Notes: generated by a model from the sequence alone, not told the origin. Shown: positions 1 through 7,039, counted from the first letter of the stretch. The stretch: DNA of 7,880 nucleotides from an uncultured Lachnospiraceae bacterium (GCA_947175305.1 CAMWMO010000052.1:1-7880), one strand, 5' to 3'. A program made the numbers and translations.

Positions 1-46
1 CCTTTTTAGCAATCTGCAGTTTCTGTATCTCACCTAATCGAATCAT
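1..46 (-). CDS. Start of a probable S1-domain RNA-binding protein (CvfB-like), cut by the window edge
   Basis: Only 15 codons are visible, reading MIRLGEIQKLQIAKK from an ATG at 46-44. A strong ribosome binding site (GAGGAAGG) overlaps the stop codon of the thioesterase gene just upstream and lies about 7 bases before the ATG, so this is a real start and translation is probably coupled. The opening pattern (M-I-x-L-G-x-I-Q-x-L-x-I) resembles the N-terminus of the CvfB/YitL family of S1-like RNA-binding proteins of Firmicutes. That assignment rests on very few residues from memory of the family and could be wrong; that a gene starts here is much more certain than what it encodes. Confidence 0.5.
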   Translation of the reverse strand, partial: MIRLGEIQKLQIAKK

Positions 47-59
47 CTGTTTTCCTTCC

Positions 60-770
60 TCACTTGGACAGCTCCACAATGCAGTACGGATTTCCTTCCC
101 TGGTATTCAGGGATACCGTGTACACGCCGCCATTCTCTTGACCGCACACCACGGGCCGGATCTCATCGCCCAGCACCGCCTGGCTCTTATACTCCACGCG
201 CAGCTGGCGGATCCTAAAGTCTGTGGGTATATATTCCATCGCCATGCGCACATACTGCCCGTTGTTGACATGGTGGTTCGTGTCCAGATGATGGAGTTTT
301 ACCGTAAAGGGCTCCCTCTCCTCTCCGTCCGCAGGCATCGTGATCTTTCTGGGTGCATAGTCCATCGGGTATTTCTCCTCCAGCACATAGCCGTCGATCA
401 TCTCCTGTGTAGGCTTCGCGGGCCGCATGGCTTCCGTATCCATCAGCGTCCATATGGAATTGGCATAGGCCAGCACCTCCCCCGCCTCGGTCCGCATCAG
501 GAAGTTACGGCATCCCATAAAGCTGCGAAACTCATAGGGCGACGTACCGATCACAATGCGCTCATTCAAACAAGGATACCGTTCGATACAGATCTGCCAG
601 GCGGACAAAAGCCACACCCGCTTAATATTTTGCAGATATTCCATGCCAAGCCCGATATCTTCCGAGTGAAAGGTGGAACAGTCCTGAAAGTAGTCAAGAA
701 GCGACTGTAAACTCAGGCAGCCGTCCTCTCCCACCTCGCTATACCGCACTCTGCTGTCAAATGTGTACAT
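60..770 (-). CDS. Acyl-ACP thioesterase (FatA/FatB-like, double hotdog)
   Basis: The 236-residue protein should release free fatty acids from acyl carrier protein in the cytoplasm, ending or diverting type II fatty acid synthesis. The length fits bacterial acyl-ACP thioesterases, which have two hotdog domains (about residues 1-130 and 150-236). The second domain carries the plant-FatB-like catalytic pattern: D163, N165 and H167 in LDTNHHVNN, with E193 in LRVEYKSQ as the probable fourth residue. The ATG at 770-768 has a good Shine-Dalgarno (AAGGAG) 8 bases upstream. The start overlaps the 3' end of hydF by 14 bases, so the two genes are almost certainly one transcript with coupled translation. 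Chain-length preference cannot be read from the sequence. There is no known link between this enzyme and H-cluster assembly, so the pairing may simply be operon sharing. Confidence 0.9.
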   Translation of the reverse strand: MYTFDSRVRYSEVGEDGCLSLQSLLDYFQDCSTFHSEDIGLGMEYLQNIKRVWLLSAWQICIERYPCLNERIVIGTSPYEFRSFMGCRNFLMRTEAGEVLAYANSIWTLMDTEAMRPAKPTQEMIDGYVLEEKYPMDYAPRKITMPADGEEREPFTVKLHHLDTNHHVNNGQYVRMAMEYIPTDFRIRQLRVEYKSQAVLGDEIRPVVCGQENGGVYTVSLNTREGNPYCIVELSK

Positions 771-2028
771 ATTCGATGCTCCTTCCGAGAATCCCTTTCA
801 TCTGTGCGATGGCAATGCCGTAATTGGTGACCGGCACGCCCTGTCTGTCTGCAAAGCGCATCCGTCTGAGCACTTCTCTCTCATTCAGCATACAGCCGCC
901 GCAATGGATAATCAGCGCATAGGGCGTCAGATCCTCCGGAAAGCCCATGCCGGAGGAAGTCTCTATGACAAGCTCCCTGCCTGTGTACTGTTTCAAAAAG
1001 CGGGGAATCTTTACCGTCCCGATATCATCACATTGTCTGTGATGGGTACAGCCCTCGGCAATCAACACGCGGTCGCCGTCCTGCAGGCGGTCAATGGCCC
1101 GTACGCCCTCCACCGCCATTTTCAAAAATCCCTTATAACGCGCCATCAGAATGGAAAAAGAGGTAAGCGGCACATCGGCAGGCACTACCGCCGCCACTTC
1201 CTCAAATGCCTGGCTGTCCGTGATGACAAAGGCCGGCTTCTCGGGCAGTTTGGCCAGAGTTTGCTCCAATTCGCTCTCCCGCACCACAATCGTGACCACG
1301 CCCACCTCCAGAAGATCTCTTATCACCTGCTGCTGTGGTAAAATCAGCCGTCCCCTGGGAGCCGCCGAGTCAATGGGCACCACCAGCACCACCACATCCA
1401 ACGGCTTCACCAGATCTGAGGCCAGAGGCCGGGATTTCCCAGCAGGAACCAGAGCCGCAATTTTTTCTTTTAATTCGTGAATGCCCGCTCCGGTCTGTGC
1501 ATTTACATAGATAACATTTGTTATATTTGCTCGCAAATCCGCGCTATCGCGCTCTATGTCCGATTGCATCGGACATTTGCTCGCTAAAGGCGCAGAAAAA
1601 ACAAATGTCTCCTCCGGAGCCGCTTGTTTTTTCTCTGCGCTCTTTATATTATAGACTATAATATATGGTATCTCATGTTCTTTGAAAAGTGTCTCCAGCT
1701 CGTCATCGCAGGCGCTTTTTCCCTCGACAGCGTCCACCACCAGCACTGCTGCGTCCGTCTTTTCCAACACCTGCACCGTCTTCTTGATCCGCTGCTCGCC
1801 AAGCGTCCCCTCGTCGTCGAAGCCGGGCGTATCGATCATCATGACCGGCCCCATAGGAAGAAGCTCCATCGCCTTATACACCGGGTCCGTAGTAGTTCCG
1901 CCGATCTCCGAGACCACCGCCAGCTCCTGTCCCGTCACTGCATTTAAGAGGCTGGATTTGCCTGCGTTGCGTCTTCCGAAAAACCCGATATGCACCCGTT
2001 CTCCTGCGGGTGTGTTGTTCATACCCAT
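757..2028 (-). CDS. hydF: [FeFe]-hydrogenase H-cluster maturation GTPase HydF, with an unusual in-frame insertion
   Basis: HydF is the scaffold on which the 2Fe subcluster made by HydE and HydG is assembled and then passed to apo-hydrogenase. Numbering is from the ATG at 2028 (423 residues). The G domain shows the P-loop GRRNAGKS (18-25), the switch I GTTTD (44-48) and G3 DTPG (66-69). The C-terminal cluster-binding domain has the family pattern C327-x-H329, then H375-C376-x2-C379. An open frame continues upstream to a TTG at 2049, but MGMNNTP at 2028 matches the usual HydF N-terminus and has a CAGGA site about 6 bases upstream. The odd part is residues 122-173: this segment is encoded by a block of palindromes, adds roughly 25 residues compared with what I recall of clostridial HydF, and replaces the G4 NKxD motif with N127-I-K-S-A. 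The frame stays open throughout. Identity is secure; full GTPase function is not. Confidence 0.95.
   Translation of the reverse strand: MGMNNTPAGERVHIGFFGRRNAGKSSLLNAVTGQELAVVSEIGGTTTDPVYKAMELLPMGPVMMIDTPGFDDEGTLGEQRIKKTVQVLEKTDAAVLVVDAVEGKSACDDELETLFKEHEIPYIIVYNIKSAEKKQAAPEETFVFSAPLASKCPMQSDIERDSADLRANITNVIYVNAQTGAGIHELKEKIAALVPAGKSRPLASDLVKPLDVVVLVVPIDSAAPRGRLILPQQQVIRDLLEVGVVTIVVRESELEQTLAKLPEKPAFVITDSQAFEEVAAVVPADVPLTSFSILMARYKGFLKMAVEGVRAIDRLQDGDRVLIAEGCTHHRQCDDIGTVKIPRFLKQYTGRELVIETSSGMGFPEDLTPYALIIHCGGCMLNEREVLRRMRFADRQGVPVTNYGIAIAQMKGILGRSIEYVHI
1511..1665. repeat. Cluster of palindromes inside hydF (candidate in-frame palindromic element)
   Basis: Six inverted repeats lie nearly end to end in 155 bp of coding sequence. 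They are: 1511-1522 region ATAACA-TT-TGTTAT (1511-1524); ATTTGC-TC-GCAAAT (1525-1538); GCGC-TATC-GCGC (1541-1552); a 9-bp perfect stem with a 3-base loop (1556-1576, core TGTCCGAT/ATCGGACA); a 15/17-bp arm pair with a 2-base bulge (1590-1604 with 1624-1640) that encloses CTCCGGAG; and a 10-bp perfect stem around one base (1645-1665, TATATTATAG/CTATAATATA). The 10-mer ATTTGCTCGC occurs directly repeated at 1525-1534 and 1575-1584, exactly 50 bp apart. GCAAAT at 1533-1538 can also pair with ATTTGC at 1575-1580, closing the two inner hairpins into a branched fold. Flanking hydF sequence shows nothing comparable. Whether this is a mobile repeat family cannot be decided from one copy. Confidence 0.75.
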
Positions 2029-2053
2029 ATGATATCCTGCCTTTCCCAAACGC

Positions 2054-2104
2054 CGAGATTCGCGAAGCGAAGCTCGAGAAGATAATTTCGTAGAAATTTT
2101 CTTC
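2054..2104. repeat. Two tandem hairpins filling the hydG-hydF gap
   Basis: The short gap between the hydG stop and the hydF start is almost entirely two adjacent stem-loops. The first, 2054-2076, has 10-base arms with one mismatch (CGAGATTCGC against GCGAAGCTCG) and a GAA loop. The second, 2078-2104, has 12-base arms with one mismatch (GAAGATAATTTC against GAAATTTTCTTC) and a GTA loop. Neither is followed by a U-tract in the direction of transcription, so they do not look like terminators. Their size and 3-base loops resemble the 1556-1576 hairpin inside hydF, which suggests a REP-like repeat, but sequence identity between the two sites is not evident. They could also affect mRNA stability or processing between hydG and hydF. 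Confidence 0.65.
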
Positions 2105-2106
2105 GG

Positions 2107-3546
2107 TTAAAATCTAAAGTCCCGTATTCCTTCCTCGATCTTCTGCAGATGCTCTTTGGCAATCTCTCTCACCTGCTCCTTCGGGATATTGGCAAGCTCC
2201 GCCCGAATCAGCGCCTCACCCGCCGCCTTTGTCTCCTCGGAGGCATAGTCCATCAGATACTCCTTCAGCGTCATCAGCGCATTCGGATGACAGCAGTTCT
2301 GGATCTGTCCTGTCTTACACAGACTCATAAAGCGGTCGCCTGTCCTGCCTTCCCGATAGCAGGCCGTACAGAAGGAAGGAATATAGCCAAGCTCCATCAG
2401 CCACTTGACCACCTCATCCAATGTCCTCTGGTCGGACACATCGAACTGCTCCGTGTCCGTGGGACGCTCTTCCTCCGTATAACCTCCTACAGAAGTTCTG
2501 GAACCCCCGGAAACCTGGGATACGCCAAGGCGGATCACCTTTTCCCGCACTTCCTGACTCTCCCTGGTGGAGATGATCATTCCCGTATAGGGAACTGCGA
2601 TACGGATCAGAGCGCATATCTTCGCAAAAGTTTCATCGTCAATTCCATTGTCAAAAGCAGAAGGGTCGATGTCGTCAGCCCGCTTGATCCGCGGCACACT
2701 GATGGTGTGCGGCCCTACGCCATGCACGGCCTCCAGATGCTCCGCGTGCATGAGAAGTCCGGCAAATTCGTACTTATACAGCTCCAGACCGAAGAGCACG
2801 CCCAATCCCACATCATCGATCCCGCCTTCCATAGCGCGGTCCATCGCCTCGGTGTGATAGTTATAATCATGCTTGGGACCCGTGGGATGCAGATTTAAAT
2901 AGCTTTCCTTGTGATAGGTCTCCTGAAAGAGGATGTAGGTGCCGATCCCCGCCTCCTTCAGCATACGGTACTCCTCCACCGTAGTAGCCGCAATGTTTAC
3001 GTTGACACGGCGGATCGCTCCGTTTTTATGCTGAATAGAATAGATCGTCTTGATACATTCCAGAATATATTCAATAGGGTTATTGACCGGATCCTCCCCC
3101 GCCTCGATAGCAAGACGCTTATGTCCCATATCCTGCAAAGCGATTACTTCCTGCTTAATCTCTTCCTGCGTCAACTTTTTTCTGGGAATATTCTTGTTTT
3201 TACTGTGATAAGGGCAGTATACGCAGCCGTTGACACAGTAGTTGGAAAGATACAGGGGCGCAAAGATTACGATCCTGTTACCATAATAGGCCAGCTTGAT
3301 CTCCTCCGCCAGAGCGTAAATCTTCTCCAGCACTTCCTTGTCCTCGCATGCAAGAAGCACCGACGCCTCCCTGTGGGAAAGCCCTGCGCACACCGTAGAA
3401 TTTCCCTCTTTTCTGGGGCGCGCCTTCCCCAGTATCTCATCAATCAAAGCCCTGTTATTCTTGTTATGCTCCGCGTACTCGAGCGTTGCCTGAATTTCCT
3501 CATGATCGATAAACTCATCCGCGCACAATGATTTCGGATCGTACAT
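2107..3546 (-). CDS. hydG: [FeFe]-hydrogenase maturase HydG (radical SAM tyrosine lyase)
   Basis: HydG cleaves tyrosine with SAM chemistry to p-cresol and dehydroglycine, which gives the CO and CN- ligands delivered as an Fe(CO)2(CN)-cysteine synthon for the hydrogenase active site. The protein has 479 residues, normal for the family. The radical SAM cluster motif is C104-x3-C108-x2-C111 (CVNGCVYC). The C-terminal auxiliary cluster motif CX2CX22C is intact as C393, C396 and C419, and it separates HydG from its relative ThiH. The AEHLEAVHGVGPHTISVPR-type segment around 268-285 is also typical. The ATG at 3546-3544 has AGAAGG about 6 bases upstream. It follows hydE after 57 bp and precedes hydF after a gap occupied by two hairpins, so hydE-hydG-hydF read as one operon. 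All key cysteines are present and I see no defect. Confidence 0.97.
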   Translation of the reverse strand: MYDPKSLCADEFIDHEEIQATLEYAEHNKNNRALIDEILGKARPRKEGNSTVCAGLSHREASVLLACEDKEVLEKIYALAEEIKLAYYGNRIVIFAPLYLSNYCVNGCVYCPYHSKNKNIPRKKLTQEEIKQEVIALQDMGHKRLAIEAGEDPVNNPIEYILECIKTIYSIQHKNGAIRRVNVNIAATTVEEYRMLKEAGIGTYILFQETYHKESYLNLHPTGPKHDYNYHTEAMDRAMEGGIDDVGLGVLFGLELYKYEFAGLLMHAEHLEAVHGVGPHTISVPRIKRADDIDPSAFDNGIDDETFAKICALIRIAVPYTGMIISTRESQEVREKVIRLGVSQVSGGSRTSVGGYTEEERPTDTEQFDVSDQRTLDEVVKWLMELGYIPSFCTACYREGRTGDRFMSLCKTGQIQNCCHPNALMTLKEYLMDYASEETKAAGEALIRAELANIPKEQVREIAKEHLQKIEEGIRDFRF

Positions 3547-3603
3547 ATGATACCTTCTTTCTTTTGATTACACCTGTTTTTTATAGATTGGCGGGCTGCC
3601 CGG

Positions 3604-4647
3604 CTAAACACATACGGTGTCCGCCCAATCTCCTCTGCCCACCACTATCTGATACCCTGCTGCCGTCACGCGCCGTTTCATGCACTCGATACATTCCGCC
3701 GCTTCCTCTCCCGTACAGATCTTATTGTCGTAGAGGGAATATTGACCGCGCACCGCCGCAGGAGATAAATTCGGCATTACCACATTAGCGCCCGCTTTCA
3801 AGCCCAGTTCTCTCCCTTCCGGATGAACCGTGCCCAGCGCCGTCGTCGCAGGAATGAGCGCATGGGAAAGCGTCAGTCTGGTGAGCGCCACCATGGTGAG
3901 CGTCTGCTCCAAAGTTCCCTGCGGCCACGCTGCAAAGGGCGTGTCGTGGTGTGGAATGAAGGGACCGATTCCCACCATGTGAGGCTGAAACTCCCGCAGA
4001 AAACGCATGTCCGCAATCAGATCGTCCGTACTCTGAAAGGGGGATCCCACCATAAAGCCTGCGCCCGTCTGATAGCCGATCTGTTTCAGACTCTGTAAGC
4101 ATAACATGCGATATTTATAATTTTGCTGCGACGAGTGCAGTTTCTCATAGTGAGGGCGGGACGCTGTCTCATGCCGCAACAGATAACGGTCGGCCCCCGC
4201 CTTATACCAGATCTCATAATCCTCCCGCGGCCGCTCTCCCAGAGAGAGCGTCACCGCACAGTCGGGATATTTTGCTTTGATGGCAGAAACAACTTCCTCC
4301 ACCCACTCTGTTGTGTGATAGGCATCCTCTCCGCCCTGCAGCACAAAGGTACGGAAACCCAGCTCATATCCCTGCGCGCAGCAGGCATATATTTCCTCTT
4401 CGGAGAGCCTGTAGCGTTCGGCGTTCACATTGCTCCTGCGGATACCGCAGTAGAGACAGTCATTTTTGCAAAAACTGGAAATCTCTATCAATCCTCTGAT
4501 ATAGACATCCGTCCCGTAATATTGTCTGCGCACTTTATCTGCCCTGTCGAAAAGGCGCTGCCTGTCATAATCTCCCTCAATCAAAAACCGCCACTCATCG
4601 TCGGAAAGGTCATTTCCCGCCGCCAGGCTGTCAATCAGGTCTGTCAT
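3604..4647 (-). CDS. hydE: [FeFe]-hydrogenase maturase HydE (radical SAM)
   Basis: HydE is the third maturase; it acts with HydG and HydF in building the 2Fe subcluster and is thought to process the HydG-derived iron-cysteine synthon on the way to the dithiomethylamine bridge. The 347-residue length is usual. The radical SAM motif is C60-x3-C64-x2-C67 (CKNDCLYC), followed by the SAM-binding GGED at 105-108. The optional second cluster site CX7CX2C is also present as C311, C319 and C322, the same arrangement known from Thermotoga maritima HydE; many HydE proteins lack it. The ATG at 4647-4645 is preceded by GGGGG about 9 bases upstream, a modest ribosome binding site. It is the first gene of the maturase run and lies only 23 bp after the terminator of tRNA-Gln. 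I see no convincing promoter of its own. Confidence 0.96.
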   Translation of the reverse strand: MTDLIDSLAAGNDLSDDEWRFLIEGDYDRQRLFDRADKVRRQYYGTDVYIRGLIEISSFCKNDCLYCGIRRSNVNAERYRLSEEEIYACCAQGYELGFRTFVLQGGEDAYHTTEWVEEVVSAIKAKYPDCAVTLSLGERPREDYEIWYKAGADRYLLRHETASRPHYEKLHSSQQNYKYRMLCLQSLKQIGYQTGAGFMVGSPFQSTDDLIADMRFLREFQPHMVGIGPFIPHHDTPFAAWPQGTLEQTLTMVALTRLTLSHALIPATTALGTVHPEGRELGLKAGANVVMPNLSPAAVRGQYSLYDNKICTGEEAAECIECMKRRVTAAGYQIVVGRGDWADTVCV

Positions 4648-4670
4648 ATTTCATGCCCCCATGCAGTGCA

Positions 4671-4701
4671 GAAAACCCCGACAGATCTTATCTATCGGGG
4701 T
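4671..4701 (-). terminator. Intrinsic terminator after tRNA-Gln
   Basis: On the transcribed strand a 12-bp stem (ACCCCGATAGAT with ATCTGTCGGGGT, one G-U pair, AAG loop) is followed by TTTTC. It starts six bases after the tRNA 3' end (4708). The U-tract is short, so some transcription may pass into hydE, which begins 23 bp downstream and lacks an obvious promoter. Confidence 0.8.
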
Positions 4702-4707
4702 CACTAG

Positions 4708-4779
4708 CTGGGCTACAAGGATTCGAACCTTGAAATGACGGAGTCAGAGTCCGTTGCCTTACCGTTTGGCGATAGCCCA
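4708..4779 (-). tRNA. tRNA-Gln, anticodon CUG
   Basis: The 72-nucleotide gene folds as a complete cloverleaf: acceptor TGGGCTA/TAGCCCA, D stem GCC/GGC, anticodon stem ACGGA/TCCGT with loop CTCTGAC, T stem CAAGG/CCTTG with loop TTCGAAT. The anticodon is CTG in DNA (4747-4745), reading CAG codons for glutamine. The U1-A72 pair and G73 are normal for tRNA-Gln. The CCA end is not encoded and would have to be added after transcription. It sits between the glutamine synthetase gene and hydE with its own promoter and terminator. Confidence 0.97.
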
Positions 4780-4792
4780 TCAACAATTAAGG

Positions 4793-4821
4793 ATTATATA
4801 GGAAAAAGGGCAATTTGACAA
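4793..4821 (-). promoter_or_regulatory. Sigma-70-type promoter of tRNA-Gln, embedded in the glnN terminator
   Basis: The -35 box TTGTCA (4821-4816) and a perfect -10 box TATAAT (4798-4793) are 17 bp apart, the optimal spacing. Transcription would start near 4786, about 7 bases before the mature tRNA. The -35 box lies in the loop of the hairpin that ends glnN, and the spacer contains that hairpin's 3' arm. Confidence 0.85.
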
Positions 4822-4833
4822 GCCCTTTTTCCT
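4800..4833. terminator. Terminator hairpin after glnN, symmetric
   Basis: A perfect 12-bp inverted repeat (AGGAAAAAGGGC with GCCCTTTTTCCT, 10-base loop) begins 21 bp after the glnN stop codon. On the minus strand GGGC/GCCC is followed by five Ts within the 3' arm, giving the A-tract, GC-stem, T-tract form of an intrinsic terminator. The plus strand reads the same way with an extra T7 run at 4836-4842, so it could work in both directions, though no plus-strand gene is present. Confidence 0.8.
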
Positions 4834-4854
4834 AATTTTTTTAAAAAATGTAAA

Positions 4855-6966
4855 TTAGATCTCAAACATCAATTCGCCATAGGTCGGGATCGGCCAATAT
4901 TCCTTATCTACGATCATCTCCAGCTCATCCGCCGGTGCACGCAGTTCGTCCATGATGACCCGTACCGTGTCCTTATAAAAGAACGCCTGTTTTTTAACAT
5001 CCGTGATCGCAGAGGCCTCTTTCTCCGCCTTTTGCAGTTTCGTCAGCGCCGTCTGCATTACCGTCAGCTTCGTGCACACCTCCCGTAAAAGATCATCCTG
5101 TGTGGACGCATCCGCACCGGCATTCTTTACCGCATTCACCGTGTCAGCAAGCTCCTTCGTATAGCGTACCACTGCGGGAATGATCTGCTTGCCCGCCATA
5201 TCGATCATGGTAAGCGCCTCGATATTGATACTCTTTGCATATGTCTCGTAGATGATCTCCTCGCGGGACTCTAATTCCACCTTTGTAAAGATACCAAACT
5301 TCTCAAACAGCTTCACCGCCTTATCCGTGGTGAGCGTCTCCGCCGCCTCGATCATAGACTTAATGTTGGGAAGTCCTCTTCTTTCCGCTTCCGCCACCCA
5401 CTCGTCAGCGTAACCGTTGCCGTTGAAAATGATCCTCTGATGCTTCGTCATATATTCTTTGATCAGGTCATGAATCGCAAGCTCCTTATCCTCCGCCGCC
5501 TCCAGAATATCAGCCGCCTCACAGAACGCCTCCGCCACGATCGCATTCAGGGTCGTGTTCGGGCTGGCGATCGAGTCTGAGGAACCTACCATGCGGAACT
5601 CGAATTTATTTCCCGTGAAAGCGAAGGGCGATGTCCTGTTTCTGTCCGTCGCGTCCTTCTGGAAATCGGGCAGAGTGCTCACGCCCGTCTGAAGCGTGCC
5701 GCCTTCTTTGACAGAGGTTGCCTGCCCCGTCTCGATCAGCTGTGTCACCACGTCCTCAAGCTGCTCGCCCAGGAAAACGGAGATAATAGCCGGAGGAGCC
5801 TCGTTAGCGCCGAGTCTGTGGTCATTTCCCACATCGGATGCGGACTGGCGAAGCAGATCCGCATGGGTATCCACCGCCTTCAGGATGCAGGCCAGCACCA
5901 GAAGGAACTGCACATTCTCGTTGGGGGTATCGCCGGGATCCAACAGATTCACGCCGTTATCCGTGGTGATGGACCAGTTGTCGTGCTTACCGGAACCGTT
6001 CACGCCGGCATAAGGCTTCTCGTGAAGGAGGCAACGCATGTCGTGCTGTATAGCCACTCTCTTCATGGTCTCCATAACGATCTGGTTGTGATCCACCGCA
6101 ATATTAGCGGTCTCATAGATGGGTGCCAGCTCATGCTGCGCGGGAGCCACCTCGTTGTGCTGGGTCTTCGCTGTCACGCCCAGCTTCCAGAGCTCCTTGT
6201 TCAAATCCTTCATGAACGCGCCCACACGCTCTCTGATAACGCCGAAGTAGTGATCCTCCATCTCCTGGCCTTTGGGTGCCGGTGCGCCGAACAATGTACG
6301 GCCGGAGAACATCAGATCCGTTCTCTTCATATACAAATCTTTATCCACCAGGAAATATTCCTGTTCCGGGCCTACGGAAGCCGTCACCTTGGTCGCCTCC
6401 GTGTTGCCGAACAGACGCACGATACGCAGCGCCTGCTGACTCAACGCTTCCATGGAGCGCAGCAAAGGAGTCTTCTTATCCAGCGCTTCGCCTGTGTAAG
6501 AACAGAATGCGGTGGGAATACAGAGGATCGTTCCGCAACCGGACTCTTTCAAAAACGCGGGGGAGGTAATATCCCACGCCGTGTAGCCTCTCGCCTCGAA
6601 GGTAGCCCGCAGACCGCCGGAGGGGAAGGAGGACGCGTCCGGCTCACCCTTGATCAGCTCCTTGCCGGAGAACTCCGTCAGCATCTTGCCCAGGTCATCG
6701 GGATGGGACACGAAAGCGTCGTGCTTCTCAGCCGTAATACCGGTGAGCGGCTGGAACCAGTGCGTATAGTGGGTCGCGCCGCTCTCTACCGCCCAGTCCT
6801 TCATCGCCTTAGCGACAATGTTTGCGGTGCTCATGGACAGCTCTCCGCCCTCGTTCATAACCTTGACCACTTCTTTGTAGGCACTCCTCGTCAGACGCTC
6901 CTGCATCTTGCCGAGCGTGAACACATTCTTTGCAAAAATCTCTTCCACATTGAATTTTTCGCTCAT
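4855..6966 (-). CDS. glnN: Type III glutamine synthetase (GlnN)
   Basis: The cytoplasmic enzyme joins ammonia and glutamate to glutamine with ATP. At 703 residues it matches the GSIII family (about 700) and is far longer than type I GlnA (about 450). Visible family blocks are NEVAPAQHE (271-279), the ATP-binding glycine-rich stretch [16 protein letters not shown] (317-332), NEAPPAI (388-394) and [10 protein letters not shown] (456-465), in the expected order. The start is the ATG at 6966-6964 because a near-perfect GAGGAGG lies 6 bases upstream and [11 protein letters not shown] fits the family N-terminus; an upstream TTG at 7056 would extend the frame by 30 residues but has no ribosome binding site and runs through the leader terminator. 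The gene is monocistronic by appearance: own promoter, attenuator-like leader, terminator at the end. Confidence 0.97.
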   Translation of the reverse strand: MSEKFNVEEIFAKNVFTLGKMQERLTRSAYKEVVKVMNEGGELSMSTANIVAKAMKDWAVESGATHYTHWFQPLTGITAEKHDAFVSHPDDLGKMLTEFSGKELIKGEPDASSFPSGGLRATFEARGYTAWDITSPAFLKESGCGTILCIPTAFCSYTGEALDKKTPLLRSMEALSQQALRIVRLFGNTEATKVTASVGPEQEYFLVDKDLYMKRTDLMFSGRTLFGAPAPKGQEMEDHYFGVIRERVGAFMKDLNKELWKLGVTAKTQHNEVAPAQHELAPIYETANIAVDHNQIVMETMKRVAIQHDMRCLLHEKPYAGVNGSGKHDNWSITTDNGVNLLDPGDTPNENVQFLLVLACILKAVDTHADLLRQSASDVGNDHRLGANEAPPAIISVFLGEQLEDVVTQLIETGQATSVKEGGTLQTGVSTLPDFQKDATDRNRTSPFAFTGNKFEFRMVGSSDSIASPNTTLNAIVAEAFCEAADILEAAEDKELAIHDLIKEYMTKHQRIIFNGNGYADEWVAEAERRGLPNIKSMIEAAETLTTDKAVKLFEKFGIFTKVELESREEIIYETYAKSINIEALTMIDMAGKQIIPAVVRYTKELADTVNAVKNAGADASTQDDLLREVCTKLTVMQTALTKLQKAEKEASAITDVKKQAFFYKDTVRVIMDELRAPADELEMIVDKEYWPIPTYGELMFEI

Positions 6967-6972
6967 AATTTT

Positions 6973-6979
6973 CCTCCTC
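6973..6979 (-). promoter_or_regulatory. Ribosome binding site of glnN
   Basis: GAGGAGG, 6 bases before the ATG at 6966. It fixes the start of glnN against the longer upstream open frame. Confidence 0.9.
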
Positions 6980-6996
6980 ATTTTACAGAACGTGTG

Positions 6997-7031
6997 AAAA
7001 AATGCGCCCCAAAAAATGCTTTTTGGAACGC
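6997..7031 (-). terminator. Leader terminator (attenuator) upstream of glnN
   Basis: Within the glnN 5' leader, the RNA GCGUUCCAAAAA pairs with UUUUUGGGGCGC over 12 bp (two G-U pairs) around a GCAU loop, followed by A and six Us. This has all parts of an intrinsic terminator, yet it lies 31 bp before the glnN start codon and after the candidate promoter, so it should stop transcription before glnN unless it is prevented from folding. A smaller hairpin, GAACG-AGGG-CGUUC (7039-7026), shares the 5' arm and cannot form at the same time. CAGAACG (7041-7035) and CGUUCUG (6992-6986) can additionally pair around the whole terminator. Confidence 0.7.
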
Positions 7032-7039
7032 CCTCGTTC

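Noticed and set aside
138..710. 190-codon plus-strand frame opposite the thioesterase, and similar plus-strand frames opposite hydF, hydG and hydE
   Set aside because: Each is antisense to a gene with clear family motifs and none has a convincing ribosome binding site or protein family.
2029..2049. Seven-residue extension of HydF from a TTG at 2049
   Set aside because: The usual HydF N-terminus (MG-x-N-x-TP) begins at the ATG at 2028, so the upstream TTG is unlikely to be used.
3592..3602. Short GC hairpin (CGGGC-T-GCCCG) after the hydE stop codon
   Set aside because: Only 5 bp with a one-base loop on paper and no U-tract; it overlaps the stop codon region and is probably chance.
4689..4724. 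Possible hydE promoter (TTGTAG, 18 bp, TAGATA) across the tRNA 3' end
   Set aside because: The -35 box matches only three of six bases and the site overlaps the tRNA and its terminator stem.
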